A DNA stretch of 61,015 bases from the IMG/VR virus record IMGVR_UViG_3300033064_003747, positions 1-61,015 of that record, one strand, 5' to 3'. Positions 38,265 through 47,730 of this stretch are shown piece after piece. The number at the start of each line of letters is the position of its first letter. Positions within the stretch are counted from its first letter, which is position 1. The stretch comes from a virus. The position numbers were made by a program, and so were the translations under genes. The notes below the pieces were generated by a model. The model was not told the origin of the DNA. It did not search any database and saw only the letters and a list, made by a program, of their open reading frames with translations.

Positions 38265-39679
38265 AAAGAACCATCTCTCCAAATAATGGCAATGGCAAAA
38301 GCAAAATGAAAGCTCTTGTTGAGTTTCAAAATTTAGCAACTGCTATGATTGAAAGATCAAGATTGGCTGGTAGACTTGGAAAGTCATTTGGTACTACCAA
38401 TGATGATCGTGAATTATATACAGCTTTGGGATATCCTCTTACTTTGGACTTTGAAAGATTCCAAATGAGGTATAGAAGGCAGGACATTGCTAAACGAATT
38501 GTTGATGCCTATCCCAATGCTACTTGGAGTATCCCTCCTACTGTTTATGAAACAGAGTCTAATACTGATGAAACCCCCTTTGAAAAGAGTTGGAATGCCT
38601 TACTTGAGCAATTGAGGGTATTTTATTATATGCTCAGAATTGATAAAGTTGCTGGTATAGGTCAGTACGCCTGTCTGTTTCTTGGTTTTAATGATGGCAG
38701 AGACTTTAGCAAGCCTGTTAAAAAAGCAGATAAACTTTTATATCTAAAGACTTATGATGAAAGTGAAGTTCAAATAGGAGATCTTGTAACGGATACCTCA
38801 AGCCCAAGATATGGTCTTCCTGAGAGTTATAGACTACAAATGGTGACTGAACCAGGAGGAATAGAAACTACTGTTCACCACACTCGTGTTCTTCATGTTG
38901 CAGACGATACGGACGACTCTGATATATATGGTGTACCAAGACTTGAAGTAGTTTACAATAGACTTATGAACTTGGAAATGCTATCAGGTGGTTCTGCTGA
39001 AATGTTTTGGCGAGGAGCTTTTCCTGGATATGCTTTCGAGATGCCAGCCGATGTAACCTTGTCTGATGCTGATAAAACAGCAATGGGTGATCAGATAGAA
39101 GAGTATTTTCACAAACTCAATAGATATCTTAGACTTAAAGGTATAGAAACAAAACAACTGTCTCCTCAAGTGTCTTCTCCAAAAGAGCATATAGATATTC
39201 AGTATAGAGCAATTGCTGGAGCTACTGGTATTCCTCTTAGAATATTGACTGGAAGTGAAAGAGGTGAGTTAGCAAGTTCGCAAGATAGGAGCAACTGGGA
39301 GACCAGAGTCAACGAGCGTAGGAACAATTTCGCCGAGCCTGTTATGCTCAGGCCATTTGTTGATAGACTTATTGAAGCTGGAGTTCTTACTGCTCCAAAA
39401 GATAAGTATCTTATTAAATGGCCTGATGTAGAAGCTATGACTGAAAGAGAACGTGTTGATATTGCTGATAAGAAATCAGATGCCATACGAAAATATGCTT
39501 CTGCTCCTGGAGCCGAATATGTTGTTCCTGTGGGTTACTTCAGAACTAAGGTTCTCGGCTTCTCTCAAGAAGAGAGTGATAAAATGGATGACAGTGTTAA
39601 ATCAGATATAGAAGATGAAGTAAATGACACAGTAGTAGTTGAACCAGTAGTTAAACCAAAAGAGAAAAAAGATGAATAG
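38261..39679 (+). CDS. Portal protein (DUF1073-type)
   Basis: A 472-residue portal. ELYTALGYPLTLDFERFQMR, then YRRQDIAKRIVDAYPNATW and the later SGGSAEMFWRGAFPG and GIPLRILTGSERGELASSQD match the DUF1073 portal family. Portals form the 12-fold ring through which DNA enters the head. The start (MKRTISPNNG) follows GGGAGAAAC. Acidic C-terminal tail. Directly follows terminase, precedes the MuF gene. Confidence 0.86.
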   Translation: MKRTISPNNGNGKSKMKALVEFQNLATAMIERSRLAGRLGKSFGTTNDDRELYTALGYPLTLDFERFQMRYRRQDIAKRIVDAYPNATWSIPPTVYETESNTDETPFEKSWNALLEQLRVFYYMLRIDKVAGIGQYACLFLGFNDGRDFSKPVKKADKLLYLKTYDESEVQIGDLVTDTSSPRYGLPESYRLQMVTEPGGIETTVHHTRVLHVADDTDDSDIYGVPRLEVVYNRLMNLEMLSGGSAEMFWRGAFPGYAFEMPADVTLSDADKTAMGDQIEEYFHKLNRYLRLKGIETKQLSPQVSSPKEHIDIQYRAIAGATGIPLRILTGSERGELASSQDRSNWETRVNERRNNFAEPVMLRPFVDRLIEAGVLTAPKDKYLIKWPDVEAMTERERVDIADKKSDAIRKYASAPGAEYVVPVGYFRTKVLGFSQEESDKMDDSVKSDIEDEVNDTVVVEPVVKPKEKKDE

Positions 39680-39791
39680 AGAAATAAGCATTGAAGTATT
39701 TATACTGATTCAGATTGCTATTCTTATATTTTCAGTTGGTGTGGGTTACTTTTTTAGAAATAGAGTATTAAGACGAAGGAGTAGAAGATGA
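39672..39791 (+). CDS. 39-residue single-pass membrane protein
   Basis: Short frame MNREISIEVFILIQIAILIF, continuing with further hydrophobic residues and ending in the basic tail RRRSRR. It starts 8 bases inside the portal gene and its TGA overlaps the next ATG (ATGA). The membrane helix (about 9-27) with a positive tail, and the tight coupling on both sides, support it as a real gene. Function unknown. Confidence 0.55.
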   Translation: MNREISIEVFILIQIAILIFSVGVGYFFRNRVLRRRSRR

Positions 39792-40117
39792 CAGTAGTAA
39801 CAGGAAATAATTCGACTGTAAGCAAGATCATAAAAGCTCTTGGTCTGCCAGAACGAACAGTGGATTTCAAAATTAATTTTCCACTGAATGATGTGGTGAC
39901 AGTAGACTGTAGTTATTATCCGAGTGGGGAAGGTATGGAAGAGTTAGGTGCTATTATTAAGAAATACAAATTAGTGACAGAAGAGATAGAAGAAATGGAG
40001 GAGATTAAGGAGAATATGGTAGATAAAGGAGGGATTAATGTAAGACCAACAATTCCTCCTCCATCTCCTCCTAAAGGTCAAGGAAAGTATAATGTTAGCG
40101 ACAAAACAGCGAAATAA
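39788..40117 (+). CDS. Hypothetical protein between portal and MuF genes
   Basis: A 109-residue protein with a beta-alpha N-terminal domain (RTVDFKINFPLNDVVTVDCS), an acidic helix (EEIEEMEEIKENM) and a Pro-rich end (RPTIPPPSPPKGQG). Its pattern recurs in phage head operons but has no assigned role. Coupled to the 39-residue gene upstream; overlaps the MuF gene by 26 bases. Confidence 0.55.
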   Translation: MTVVTGNNSTVSKIIKALGLPERTVDFKINFPLNDVVTVDCSYYPSGEGMEELGAIIKKYKLVTEEIEEMEEIKENMVDKGGINVRPTIPPPSPPKGQGKYNVSDKTAK

Positions 40118-41099
40118 GCCGTCTTTATTAGGCTCTAAGGTAGTTTACCCTATAAATAGCCATTCAGACTGTAATAGGGACTGTCTAAGATCAAATAGGG
40201 CGTATAGCTACGACCCTACGAGGACTCTTTCGCTGAGAAAGGCTTGGGTTGCGGACTTTAATCGTAGATTTAAGAAGATTAGGTCGTTGATTTGGGAAGC
40301 CATTGTAGTAGATGATGTTTTTGGGTTACTGCCAAGACCTCATACTTTAGCTCTTCCAAAAAGAGTTTATGAATTTAGAACTTCTCGTGAAAAAGTTGAT
40401 GAGTTTATGGTTTGGCTTCAAAGGCAAGTTGATGATGAAGTCTTAGGAGTTTCATTTGGAGATCCGAGAGATTTCACTGGAGCTCCACACTGGAATGATA
40501 TGTATATTGATTCATCATACAAACAAGGAATAAGAAGAGCAAATGCCGAACTGAAGAAAGTTGGTATAATGCCAGACTTTCCAATAGCTCCTGCTCTTGC
40601 TGCTGAAATAGCATTTAATAGACCTATCCATGCTGATAGAGTTGGTTTGCTGTACACCAGAGCTTATAATGAGCTTAAAGGTGTTACTGATGCTATGGCT
40701 CAGCAAATGAGCAGAGTTCTTGCTCAAGGAATGGCGGAAGGTAAAAGTCCACGAGTAATGGCTCGTGAGTTAATGCATCGAATAGAAAAAGTTGGTGACT
40801 TAGCTACTACTGATGCTCTTGGTAGATTTATTCCTGCTGCTCAAAGGGCTCGGATGATAGCAAGAACAGAAATTGTCCGTGCGCATCATGTAGCAACTAT
40901 AAATACTTATAGGGAAGCTGGTGTTGAAGGAGTACGAGTTCTCGCTGAATGGACGACTGCTGGTGATGATAGAGTTTGTACAAGATGCTTAGAGATGGAA
41001 GGTAGAATATTCACTCTGGATGAAATAGAACCAATGATTCCACTTCATCCACAGTGTAGATGTGTTGCAATTCCAGCAGAAATTAAGGTGATGAAGTGA
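40092..41099 (+). CDS. MuF-like minor head protein (SPP1 gp7 family)
   Basis: A 335-residue protein. The C-terminal domain has RMIARTEIVRAHHVATINTY, then TTAGDDRVCTRCLEMEGRIF and PLHPQCRCVAIPAE, the Mu F / SPP1 gp7 signature with its Cys pair and the CRC motif. Such proteins bind the portal and are packaged inside the head. The start follows AAGGAAAG. It is the last gene before the glycan block. Confidence 0.86.
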   Translation: MLATKQRNKPSLLGSKVVYPINSHSDCNRDCLRSNRAYSYDPTRTLSLRKAWVADFNRRFKKIRSLIWEAIVVDDVFGLLPRPHTLALPKRVYEFRTSREKVDEFMVWLQRQVDDEVLGVSFGDPRDFTGAPHWNDMYIDSSYKQGIRRANAELKKVGIMPDFPIAPALAAEIAFNRPIHADRVGLLYTRAYNELKGVTDAMAQQMSRVLAQGMAEGKSPRVMARELMHRIEKVGDLATTDALGRFIPAAQRARMIARTEIVRAHHVATINTYREAGVEGVRVLAEWTTAGDDRVCTRCLEMEGRIFTLDEIEPMIPLHPQCRCVAIPAEIKVMK

Positions 41100-42409
41100 T
41101 AAAATTAGTAGTGCCTATGTACAACGTGGGATTATTCTTTTCACATGGGATGCAGTCCTTGAGTGCTGGTTTGGTAGAGTGTGGGATAGAGCATTCTGTT
41201 TATACCATAGAAGATGATAGTGTTCCAATAGAGAAGACAGTTTCAGAGATACTGGCTGATAATCCAAAAGCAGTTTGTTTCACTTCTACTTCATTTGAGT
41301 TCGATTTTATTAATAAACTTGCTGGTGCTATTTCTAAGAAGTCAGATTGTACGCTTGTGCTTGGTGGTGTTCACGCTATTATGAATTCATTATCAATATT
41401 GGACTCTAATTTTCATTACTACTGTATCTGTGAAGCAGAGATGGTATTTCCTCGGTTTTGCTTGCATTTAGAAAAGTACAAGGAACCGCCTTCGCTAATG
41501 GCTGGATTTTTGAATAAATATAGAGCAATGCCTTTTGGTTTGGTATGGGAAGCCTTAGTGCCAGAGAATTTGGATATAGACCTTCCAGATTATTCAAGAG
41601 GTCTGCTTCCTCTTACAGAAATATTAGATGAACGTGATGGTTGGTTAAGCGTGTTGGTTTCAAGAGGCTGTCCCTACAATTGTAGCTTCTGTGCCAATTC
41701 AATTTTAAGAAAGACTTTCTCTGGATATCACTTCTGTAGAAAAATGTCTCCGTATAAAGCGATTGAGCATATATTGAGATTACTTTCTAAGTTGGGCGAC
41801 GTTAAAATGATAAATTTTGATGATGATAATTTACTGTCTGATATAAATTGGTTGCGAGTGTTCTTGAAATTGTATAGTGAACATATCTATTCAAAGACAG
41901 GTATAGGATTTGTATGTAATGGAAAAGCCTCTCATGTTAATTATCAAAGTGTTCAGTGGCTTGGAGAAGCTGGTTGTTATGAACTTCAAATGTCTGTTGA
42001 AACTGGAAATGAAGAAGTTAGGAATAAAATTCTTGGCAAAAGACTGACTGATGCTCAGCTTGAACAGGCTTTCACTACTTGCTATGATTATGGACTGAGA
42101 ACATTGGCATATGTTATGCATGGTGTTCCATTTACATCTAATGGAGATTGTGAAAAGACAGCAGAATTGGTAAAACTGTTGCGTCCTACCTTAGTTCGTG
42201 ATACTTATTGCTATCCTTTCAGAGGGAGTCGTCTCAGAGAGCTATGTGATGAAGCTAATATAAAGGTAGAGATTCCTGATGGTTGTTATTTCAATGAGCC
42301 AGCTATCAAGGGACATATGGGAGAAAAGCAAAAGTTTAGAAGGCTTATTGAAAGTGATTATGAAATGTTTACTGGTAATACAGATTATTTGGTGAAAAAG
42401 AATGTATAA
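41096..42409 (+). CDS. Radical SAM enzyme with B12-binding-like N-terminal domain
   Basis: A 437-residue protein. Residues 1-130 form a B12-binding-like Rossmann domain (AVCFTSTSFEFDFINKL, CTLVLGGVHAIMN) without a clear DxHxxG. Radical SAM site: C192-x3-C196-x2-C199 (GCPYNCSFCAN), followed by MINFDDDNLLSD and LQMSVETGNEEVRNKILGKR. Family members methylate or rearrange unactivated carbons. It starts with GTG overlapping the MuF stop (GTGA). First gene of the 41-47.7 kb glycan block, so a sugar or peptide substrate is likely. Confidence 0.82.
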   Translation: MIKLVVPMYNVGLFFSHGMQSLSAGLVECGIEHSVYTIEDDSVPIEKTVSEILADNPKAVCFTSTSFEFDFINKLAGAISKKSDCTLVLGGVHAIMNSLSILDSNFHYYCICEAEMVFPRFCLHLEKYKEPPSLMAGFLNKYRAMPFGLVWEALVPENLDIDLPDYSRGLLPLTEILDERDGWLSVLVSRGCPYNCSFCANSILRKTFSGYHFCRKMSPYKAIEHILRLLSKLGDVKMINFDDDNLLSDINWLRVFLKLYSEHIYSKTGIGFVCNGKASHVNYQSVQWLGEAGCYELQMSVETGNEEVRNKILGKRLTDAQLEQAFTTCYDYGLRTLAYVMHGVPFTSNGDCEKTAELVKLLRPTLVRDTYCYPFRGSRLRELCDEANIKVEIPDGCYFNEPAIKGHMGEKQKFRRLIESDYEMFTGNTDYLVKKNV

Positions 42410-43199
42410 AAAGATAGACATATATGCTGTTGTAAGAGTATATGGAAAACCCATGCATACTTTCGCCACACTGAAATCTTTGGCATTGACGACTACTTCA
42501 GAAAATCTTTGTGTTCATTATTTGATTGTTTTCACTCACTCTGAAGATTTGCCTGTAGGAAGGTTTATAGAGCTTTTAGAAGACAGTGATTTGAAAAATT
42601 ACAATGTAAAATATGTACCTCTTAGTTCTCCTACTGAGAATCTTCCTGATGCTGTTCGCTATTATTATGATTACGCAAAAACTCAGGTTCATGAGGTTTA
42701 TTTTTGTTATATTGAAAATGATAATCTGTTCAATTCAAATTGGATAGAGCATCTGATGTATATTGTAGGGAAAGCAAGAGATGATGGATTAAAGGTTGGT
42801 ATCTGTACTCCTCATCATATTACTGGTAAGGTCAATAGTCGTCACAAAGACCCTTACGAAACTAAGGATCCAGGAGAAGACAAGGAATACTATACCAAAG
42901 TAAGAGTTCCAGGATGTGTTCTACTCTTTACTCCAGCAGCTATATGTAGTATATCTGTAGATGATGTTTGTTTCCACATAAATCATCAGATTGATTGGAG
43001 AATATGTGATAAACTGTGTGCTTTTGGATTTAAGCATATTTCTCCTAAGAGAAGTGTAGCACAACATATAGGTAGAACAGGTATTGGATCAAAAGAATCT
43101 TGGTGGAAGTATAAAGGTAGGGGTGGAATTAATTTCACACCTGATATTGAAGTAGAAGGCTTATGGAAGGAATTTAATAAGGACTTGGTAAGTGTATAA
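42402..43199 (+). CDS. Glycosyltransferase family 2-like protein
   Basis: A 265-residue GT-A fold protein. It has a Rossmann start (IDIYAVVRVYGKPMHTFATL), and VYFCYIENDNLFNSNWIEHL with an acidic END in place of the DxD, then a C-terminal part with His/Trp residues (QHIGRTGIGSKESWWKYKGR). It resembles transferases of virion or surface glycans. Starts 8 bases inside the preceding gene behind GGTGAAA. Confidence 0.68.
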   Translation: MYKKIDIYAVVRVYGKPMHTFATLKSLALTTTSENLCVHYLIVFTHSEDLPVGRFIELLEDSDLKNYNVKYVPLSSPTENLPDAVRYYYDYAKTQVHEVYFCYIENDNLFNSNWIEHLMYIVGKARDDGLKVGICTPHHITGKVNSRHKDPYETKDPGEDKEYYTKVRVPGCVLLFTPAAICSISVDDVCFHINHQIDWRICDKLCAFGFKHISPKRSVAQHIGRTGIGSKESWWKYKGRGGINFTPDIEVEGLWKEFNKDLVSV

Positions 43200-44769
43200 A
43201 GATATTAATTTGGTAAAAGATCTGTGCTCTGTTGTAATAACTGTTTACAACGAGTGTGAATTTTTGAAGAAATGCATTGGATCACTGATGCAAAAAGCAG
43301 ATCTGTCATTGGAAATAATAGTTGTTGATGGCGGTTCAGATAAAGAAATAGTAAAAGAAATATTTGATCACTTGTTAAGAGTTGAATATAGATTTGCTCA
43401 GACGAAGTTCATAACTACAAGAGTACGAACTCCAGCAGCACATTGTATAAACATAGGTATAGATGCCTCAAGAGGAGAACACTTATTTATAGCTAATGAT
43501 GATATATTGGTTGAGACAAAGAATTGGTGTTCAAGGATGGTATTCCATGCTGTAACTAATCCTCATGCTGCTGTAGTTGGGTGTGTCGGTACTAAAACTT
43601 ATCACAAACAAAGTGTACAGCGTAAGTATGATACAGAGGAATTCTTAGGAAAAGCATTTGAAAGTGATCAAGTAGCTGGTACTCTTTGCTACATAAATAG
43701 AGATGCAATGAGTAAGATTGGGAAGTATGATGAGAATCTTGGCTATCAAGGTGGCGGTGACGCTGATTATAGTGTCAGAGCTGCTGCTTATGGCTATGAA
43801 TTGTTAATAGCGAAAGATGTTAAAGTGAAGCATCTCAATCATGGTACTTTGGAGAATTTCAGCTCAATGAAACAACACATCAGTAAAAAGTATGATGTGG
43901 AAGTTATCAGTCCAGATAATGTTCCTAAGTGCATAAAAAGAGCAAGGCATTTGTACTCAAATGAATCTAAGGATGCGGTTGCTGTTTGGGCATATAAATG
44001 TCCTATAATAGATAAGACAGTTGAGTCACTTGTAAAATACACACCAGAAGATATTCCTATTTATATATTAGATCAAGCTGCTCCTGATATGGTTGTAGAA
44101 AAAGAGCGGATGAAAGAAGTTGCTGAAAAGTACAAAGGTAGGGTTGATTTATATGAGTGCTTCATTAGTGAAAGTAAGAGAGACGCTCCTTTATCTATAA
44201 TAAAGTTTTTGGTTAATCATCTTAATGTAGATAGGTTGTTGAAAATAGATGATGATGTTATTGTCTCTTGTGATGTATATACAGGTTTGAAAGAGGCCTA
44301 TGAAAATAAACCAAACACTTTATTTTCAGTTGGATTATCTCCTATTCAAATATGGGGATTAGAGATATTCAAAGAAAGGCTGAAATTAAATGGTAAGTTA
44401 GACTCTTCTCTGTATAAACCTTTAACTATGTATGAGGAGATAGTAAGACGCCCACAACATGCGAAGCAAATATGGGAAGCCACAACACCTCCTGATGTAA
44501 TTCTTCCTAAGTTGAGAAGTGGAAATAGATTTGTTAAAATACCAAATATCAACAGAAATTGGGGGATGTTTCATTATTTCGCTCATAGGAGTGATATATT
44601 ATCTGTTGGTGGAGTTTGGGATGAGACTAAATGGCAAAAAAAATATAATACGACACTAAGACCGAGAGTTATGGATACGTGGTCTTTAGTTTATCACTTT
44701 GCGTGGTTCAAGTGGTATGAGTATGCAATGAAAGAAATATACCCTCTGGTTAAGAGTGTGGATTTTTAG
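43192..44769 (+). CDS. Two-domain glycosyltransferase
   Basis: A 525-residue protein with two glycosyltransferase-like domains. Domain 1 (1-240) is a GT2 type: CSVVITVYNECEFLKKCIGS, IIVVDGGSDKE, HLFIANDDILVE (DD site) and YQGGGDADYSVRAAAYGYEL. Domain 2 (255-525) has its own start (VAVWAYKCPIIDKTVESLVK) and a metal site in LLKIDDDVIVSCDVY. Two active sites could add two sugars in turn or polymerise a disaccharide. GTG start behind AAGGACTTGG, overlapping the previous gene. Confidence 0.72.
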   Translation: MYKDINLVKDLCSVVITVYNECEFLKKCIGSLMQKADLSLEIIVVDGGSDKEIVKEIFDHLLRVEYRFAQTKFITTRVRTPAAHCINIGIDASRGEHLFIANDDILVETKNWCSRMVFHAVTNPHAAVVGCVGTKTYHKQSVQRKYDTEEFLGKAFESDQVAGTLCYINRDAMSKIGKYDENLGYQGGGDADYSVRAAAYGYELLIAKDVKVKHLNHGTLENFSSMKQHISKKYDVEVISPDNVPKCIKRARHLYSNESKDAVAVWAYKCPIIDKTVESLVKYTPEDIPIYILDQAAPDMVVEKERMKEVAEKYKGRVDLYECFISESKRDAPLSIIKFLVNHLNVDRLLKIDDDVIVSCDVYTGLKEAYENKPNTLFSVGLSPIQIWGLEIFKERLKLNGKLDSSLYKPLTMYEEIVRRPQHAKQIWEATTPPDVILPKLRSGNRFVKIPNINRNWGMFHYFAHRSDILSVGGVWDETKWQKKYNTTLRPRVMDTWSLVYHFAWFKWYEYAMKEIYPLVKSVDF

Positions 44770-44771
44770 AT

Positions 44772-46532
44772 ATGAAAATAGCCCATATATTTGTACACGA
44801 TGTTCCAAATGCTGGAGACATGTTCCTAAAGGAAGCTGTTAAGTGGTCTTTTAGAAATAAATTTTCAGACGTTACTTTCGTGGATGTTGATTTGATGAAT
44901 GTGTCATTTACTGAAAAACACATATCAGTATTAAACGAATGTGATTTAGTAGTTATAGGTGGAGGAGGCCTGTTCCACAAATCCGGTAATCAAACGTCTG
45001 GTTGGTTTTGGGATTGCAGTTTGAATCTTATGGATAAAATAAAGGCTCCAATAGTAGTGTATGCTGTTGGATACGATAAATTTAGAGGACAGGTAGGATT
45101 TGATACTAATTTATTTAACAAACATGTTGAAAAGTTATTAGATAAATCTATATTCTTTTCTGTTCGTAGTGAAGGTTCTCGAACAGCTTTATCAAAACAC
45201 CTACCTAAACATTTGTGTGAGAAGTTGAGAGTGGATTTTTGCCCCTCAATAAGCATGGCAAACACACTCGTTAAGGACAAAGAAAAAATTAATACTGGAA
45301 AAATAGGATTGATAATTCCAGGAGATTTTCTTAAGAATAGACATAGAGATTCAGTTGAGTTCACAAAGAACATAAGTGCTTTATGCAAAGAGATTACTAA
45401 GTCGAAAGAATTATATCTGATTATTCATGATTTTTGTGATTTCTGGCTCGTAAGTCATTTTATTTCTGATGGCATTCCTTTCAAATATATAAGTTTGGCC
45501 TTGAAGCAATTTGAAGAGACGATAGACGTGTATTCTCAGATGGATGCTGTAATAGGAGAAAGAGGGCATTCTGTAATGATTCCTTTTGGTGTAGGGTGTG
45601 AAGTTGTAGGCATTATTTCACACGATAAGGTAAAATGGTTTTTGGATGATGTGAATATGCCAGAAAGAGCAATAGAAGAAAGTGATCCAAATATAGTAGA
45701 AAAAGCTCTTTCACTATTGAATCTTACTGATAAGAGAAGTTACAAAGACAAACACAATTTAGCTATGGTAGAAATACAAAGATTGCATAATGAAAATTTG
45801 GAAGAAATAAGTAAAGTGGTGCTGAGTAACCAAGACAGTAGGTGCGGTTCGTCTGATTCATTAGGTATTGATAGTGGTGATGTGGCAAAAGAAAAACCAG
45901 AATTTGATGAAACACAAACATCTGCTCCTTGGGAATTTAACCAGACATTTCCCTCTATTATTGAAAGAGTAGAAGGACACACATATTTAAGTTTTAGTAA
46001 TTGCCATTATCTAATTCAGTTGGCAGAAAATGCAAAAAATCTAAAAGGTGAAGTTGCTGAAATTGGAACTTGTTGGGGAGGTTCTACTAAACTGATCGCA
46101 ATTGTTATGTCCAATAAACACATTTATAGTTTTGATACATTCTCTGGTTTGCCTATAATTGATGGAAACAAAGACGGTTCTTTTCAAGAAGGTATGTATG
46201 TAGCTTCATATGACGAGGTTAAAGAATATCTTGGAGATTGTCCAAATATTTCTTTACACAAAGGAGTTTTCCCTCAAGGCTCTGATATCATTGAAGATAA
46301 AGAGTTCTGTTTTGTGCATTGTGATGTAGATATTTATCAACCAACAATAGATACTTGTGAATTCTTTTATTCAAGGATGGTTAGAGGTGGTATGATGGTG
46401 TTCGATGATCCTGGTCACCCTGTTTGTTCATGGAAAGTTGGTCAAGGTTTGGCTGTGAAACAGTGGTTTGAAAACAAAAAGGAATCACCAATAATGTTGC
46501 ATGGTGGTCAAGCATTGGTGATAAAAATATGA
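44772..46532 (+). CDS. Polysaccharide pyruvyl transferase fused to a TylF-like methyltransferase
   Basis: A 586-residue fusion. Residues 1-330: polysaccharide pyruvyl transferase-type domain (HDVPNAGDMFLKEAV, LVVIGGGGLFHKSG, IVVYAVGYDKFRGQ, SVRSEGSRTALSKH, AVIGERGHSVMIPFGVGCEV). A low-complexity linker follows (330-395). Residues 395-586: TylF/macrocin O-methyltransferase type (GEVAEIGTCWGGSTKLIAI, YSFDTFSGLP, FVHCDVDIYQPTIDTCEFF). It could add a pyruvyl ketal and a methyl group to a glycan. The substrate is unknown. Confidence 0.72.
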   Translation: MKIAHIFVHDVPNAGDMFLKEAVKWSFRNKFSDVTFVDVDLMNVSFTEKHISVLNECDLVVIGGGGLFHKSGNQTSGWFWDCSLNLMDKIKAPIVVYAVGYDKFRGQVGFDTNLFNKHVEKLLDKSIFFSVRSEGSRTALSKHLPKHLCEKLRVDFCPSISMANTLVKDKEKINTGKIGLIIPGDFLKNRHRDSVEFTKNISALCKEITKSKELYLIIHDFCDFWLVSHFISDGIPFKYISLALKQFEETIDVYSQMDAVIGERGHSVMIPFGVGCEVVGIISHDKVKWFLDDVNMPERAIEESDPNIVEKALSLLNLTDKRSYKDKHNLAMVEIQRLHNENLEEISKVVLSNQDSRCGSSDSLGIDSGDVAKEKPEFDETQTSAPWEFNQTFPSIIERVEGHTYLSFSNCHYLIQLAENAKNLKGEVAEIGTCWGGSTKLIAIVMSNKHIYSFDTFSGLPIIDGNKDGSFQEGMYVASYDEVKEYLGDCPNISLHKGVFPQGSDIIEDKEFCFVHCDVDIYQPTIDTCEFFYSRMVRGGMMVFDDPGHPVCSWKVGQGLAVKQWFENKKESPIMLHGGQALVIKI

Positions 46533-47146
46533 ATATAGTTATAAACTCAATACTATCTAAAGCTAATGAATATATAAGAGATGAAAAGGAGCATAATGAC
46601 AGAGCTTTTGTAGGACCGATGTATCAAAGTGTTTCAGAAGAAGAAGGTAGATTGTTATATTCAATAACAAGAAGAGTTAAACCTTACATTGCTATTGAAA
46701 CAGGAACTGGTATAGGTTACTCTGCTATTCACATAGGACAAGCCCTGAAAGATAATGGTAGAGGGTCACTGATCACGTGTGAGGCAGATATTGGACAGTT
46801 TAGTGCTATAGAGAAAAATGTAAAGCGATCTAATTTGGATAAATATATTCATTGTCTAAATTGTAAAGGAGTAGAACTTGCTGATTTATACGATTTACCG
46901 TGCGTTGGGTTGGTTTTTTTAGATAGTGATCACAGTTATGAAAATGTAAAGAAAGAATTTGAAGTTTTTAGTAATATGTTATCAAGCTCTGGGATGATTA
47001 TTATGCACGATGTTTTAGAAAAAGAAGTTGGTGAATTTTTCAGAGAAATAAAAGGTTGGTGGAAAATATTGTTGCCAACAGAATATGGTTTAGGACTCGT
47101 ATCAAAAAAGGACATACATAATGTTGCATTCAGCAATAGAGCTTAA
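46529..47146 (+). CDS. Class I SAM-dependent O-methyltransferase
   Basis: A 205-residue Rossmann methyltransferase: SAM site ETGTGIGYSAIHIGQAL, CEADIGQ, then LVFLDSDHSYENVKKEFEVF and MIIMHDVLEKEVGEF, as in catechol/sugar O-methyltransferases. It overlaps the pyruvyl transferase fusion by ATGA, so it belongs to the same glycan block. Confidence 0.75.
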   Translation: MNIVINSILSKANEYIRDEKEHNDRAFVGPMYQSVSEEEGRLLYSITRRVKPYIAIETGTGIGYSAIHIGQALKDNGRGSLITCEADIGQFSAIEKNVKRSNLDKYIHCLNCKGVELADLYDLPCVGLVFLDSDHSYENVKKEFEVFSNMLSSSGMIIMHDVLEKEVGEFFREIKGWWKILLPTEYGLGLVSKKDIHNVAFSNRA

Positions 47147-47729
47147 CAGATTGTATAATTCAGAGTATGTTGATAAAGTTATGGAGAATGACTACGATGC
47201 TGGAGAACCTTTGGTAGAGGCTGTAAAAGAATTGTTTCCAGACGTGAAGTCTGTGATAGACATTGGTTGCAACAATGGCGTTCACATGAAACACTTTTGG
47301 GACAAAGGATTTGTAGTTGCTGGTGTTGACATAAGCTCTGCTGCATTTGAAAAATTGCTGGTTCCGCGAGGATTCATTTCGCTATGTGATTTAAGAGAAC
47401 CTATTGTGTTTGATGCAGAGTATGATCTGGCAATTGCCATTGAAGTGATAGAGCATATAGAAGAGGAAGCATTAGATCAGTTTATTATGAACTTAAGAAA
47501 CGCTTCTCCTCTGTTGATAGCAACTCCTGGGAATCAGCCAGGAACAGGCCATTTCAATATGAGACCTAAAGAGTGGTGGATTAATAAGTTTATGGAGTAT
47601 GGAATGTATTATGATAAATATATGTCTAATAAACTATTGAGTTTTCTGAACAAACAAGAATGGGAAAATCAACAAAAAAGATTTCCTTTCATAAAACAAT
47701 CAGCAATGGTATATAGAAGGTATGGTTAA
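47121..47729 (+). CDS. Class I SAM-dependent methyltransferase
   Basis: A 202-residue methyltransferase with SVIDIGCNNGVHMKHFWDKG (SAM loop) and VVAGVDISSAAFEKL, then DLAIAIEVIEHIEEEALDQF. Similar to small-molecule and sugar methyltransferases. ATG behind AAAAGGAC; overlaps the preceding methyltransferase by 26 bases. Third methyltransferase domain in the block, which suggests a heavily methylated sugar. Confidence 0.74.
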   Translation: MLHSAIELNRLYNSEYVDKVMENDYDAGEPLVEAVKELFPDVKSVIDIGCNNGVHMKHFWDKGFVVAGVDISSAAFEKLLVPRGFISLCDLREPIVFDAEYDLAIAIEVIEHIEEEALDQFIMNLRNASPLLIATPGNQPGTGHFNMRPKEWWINKFMEYGMYYDKYMSNKLLSFLNKQEWENQQKRFPFIKQSAMVYRRYG

Positions 47730-47730
47730 T

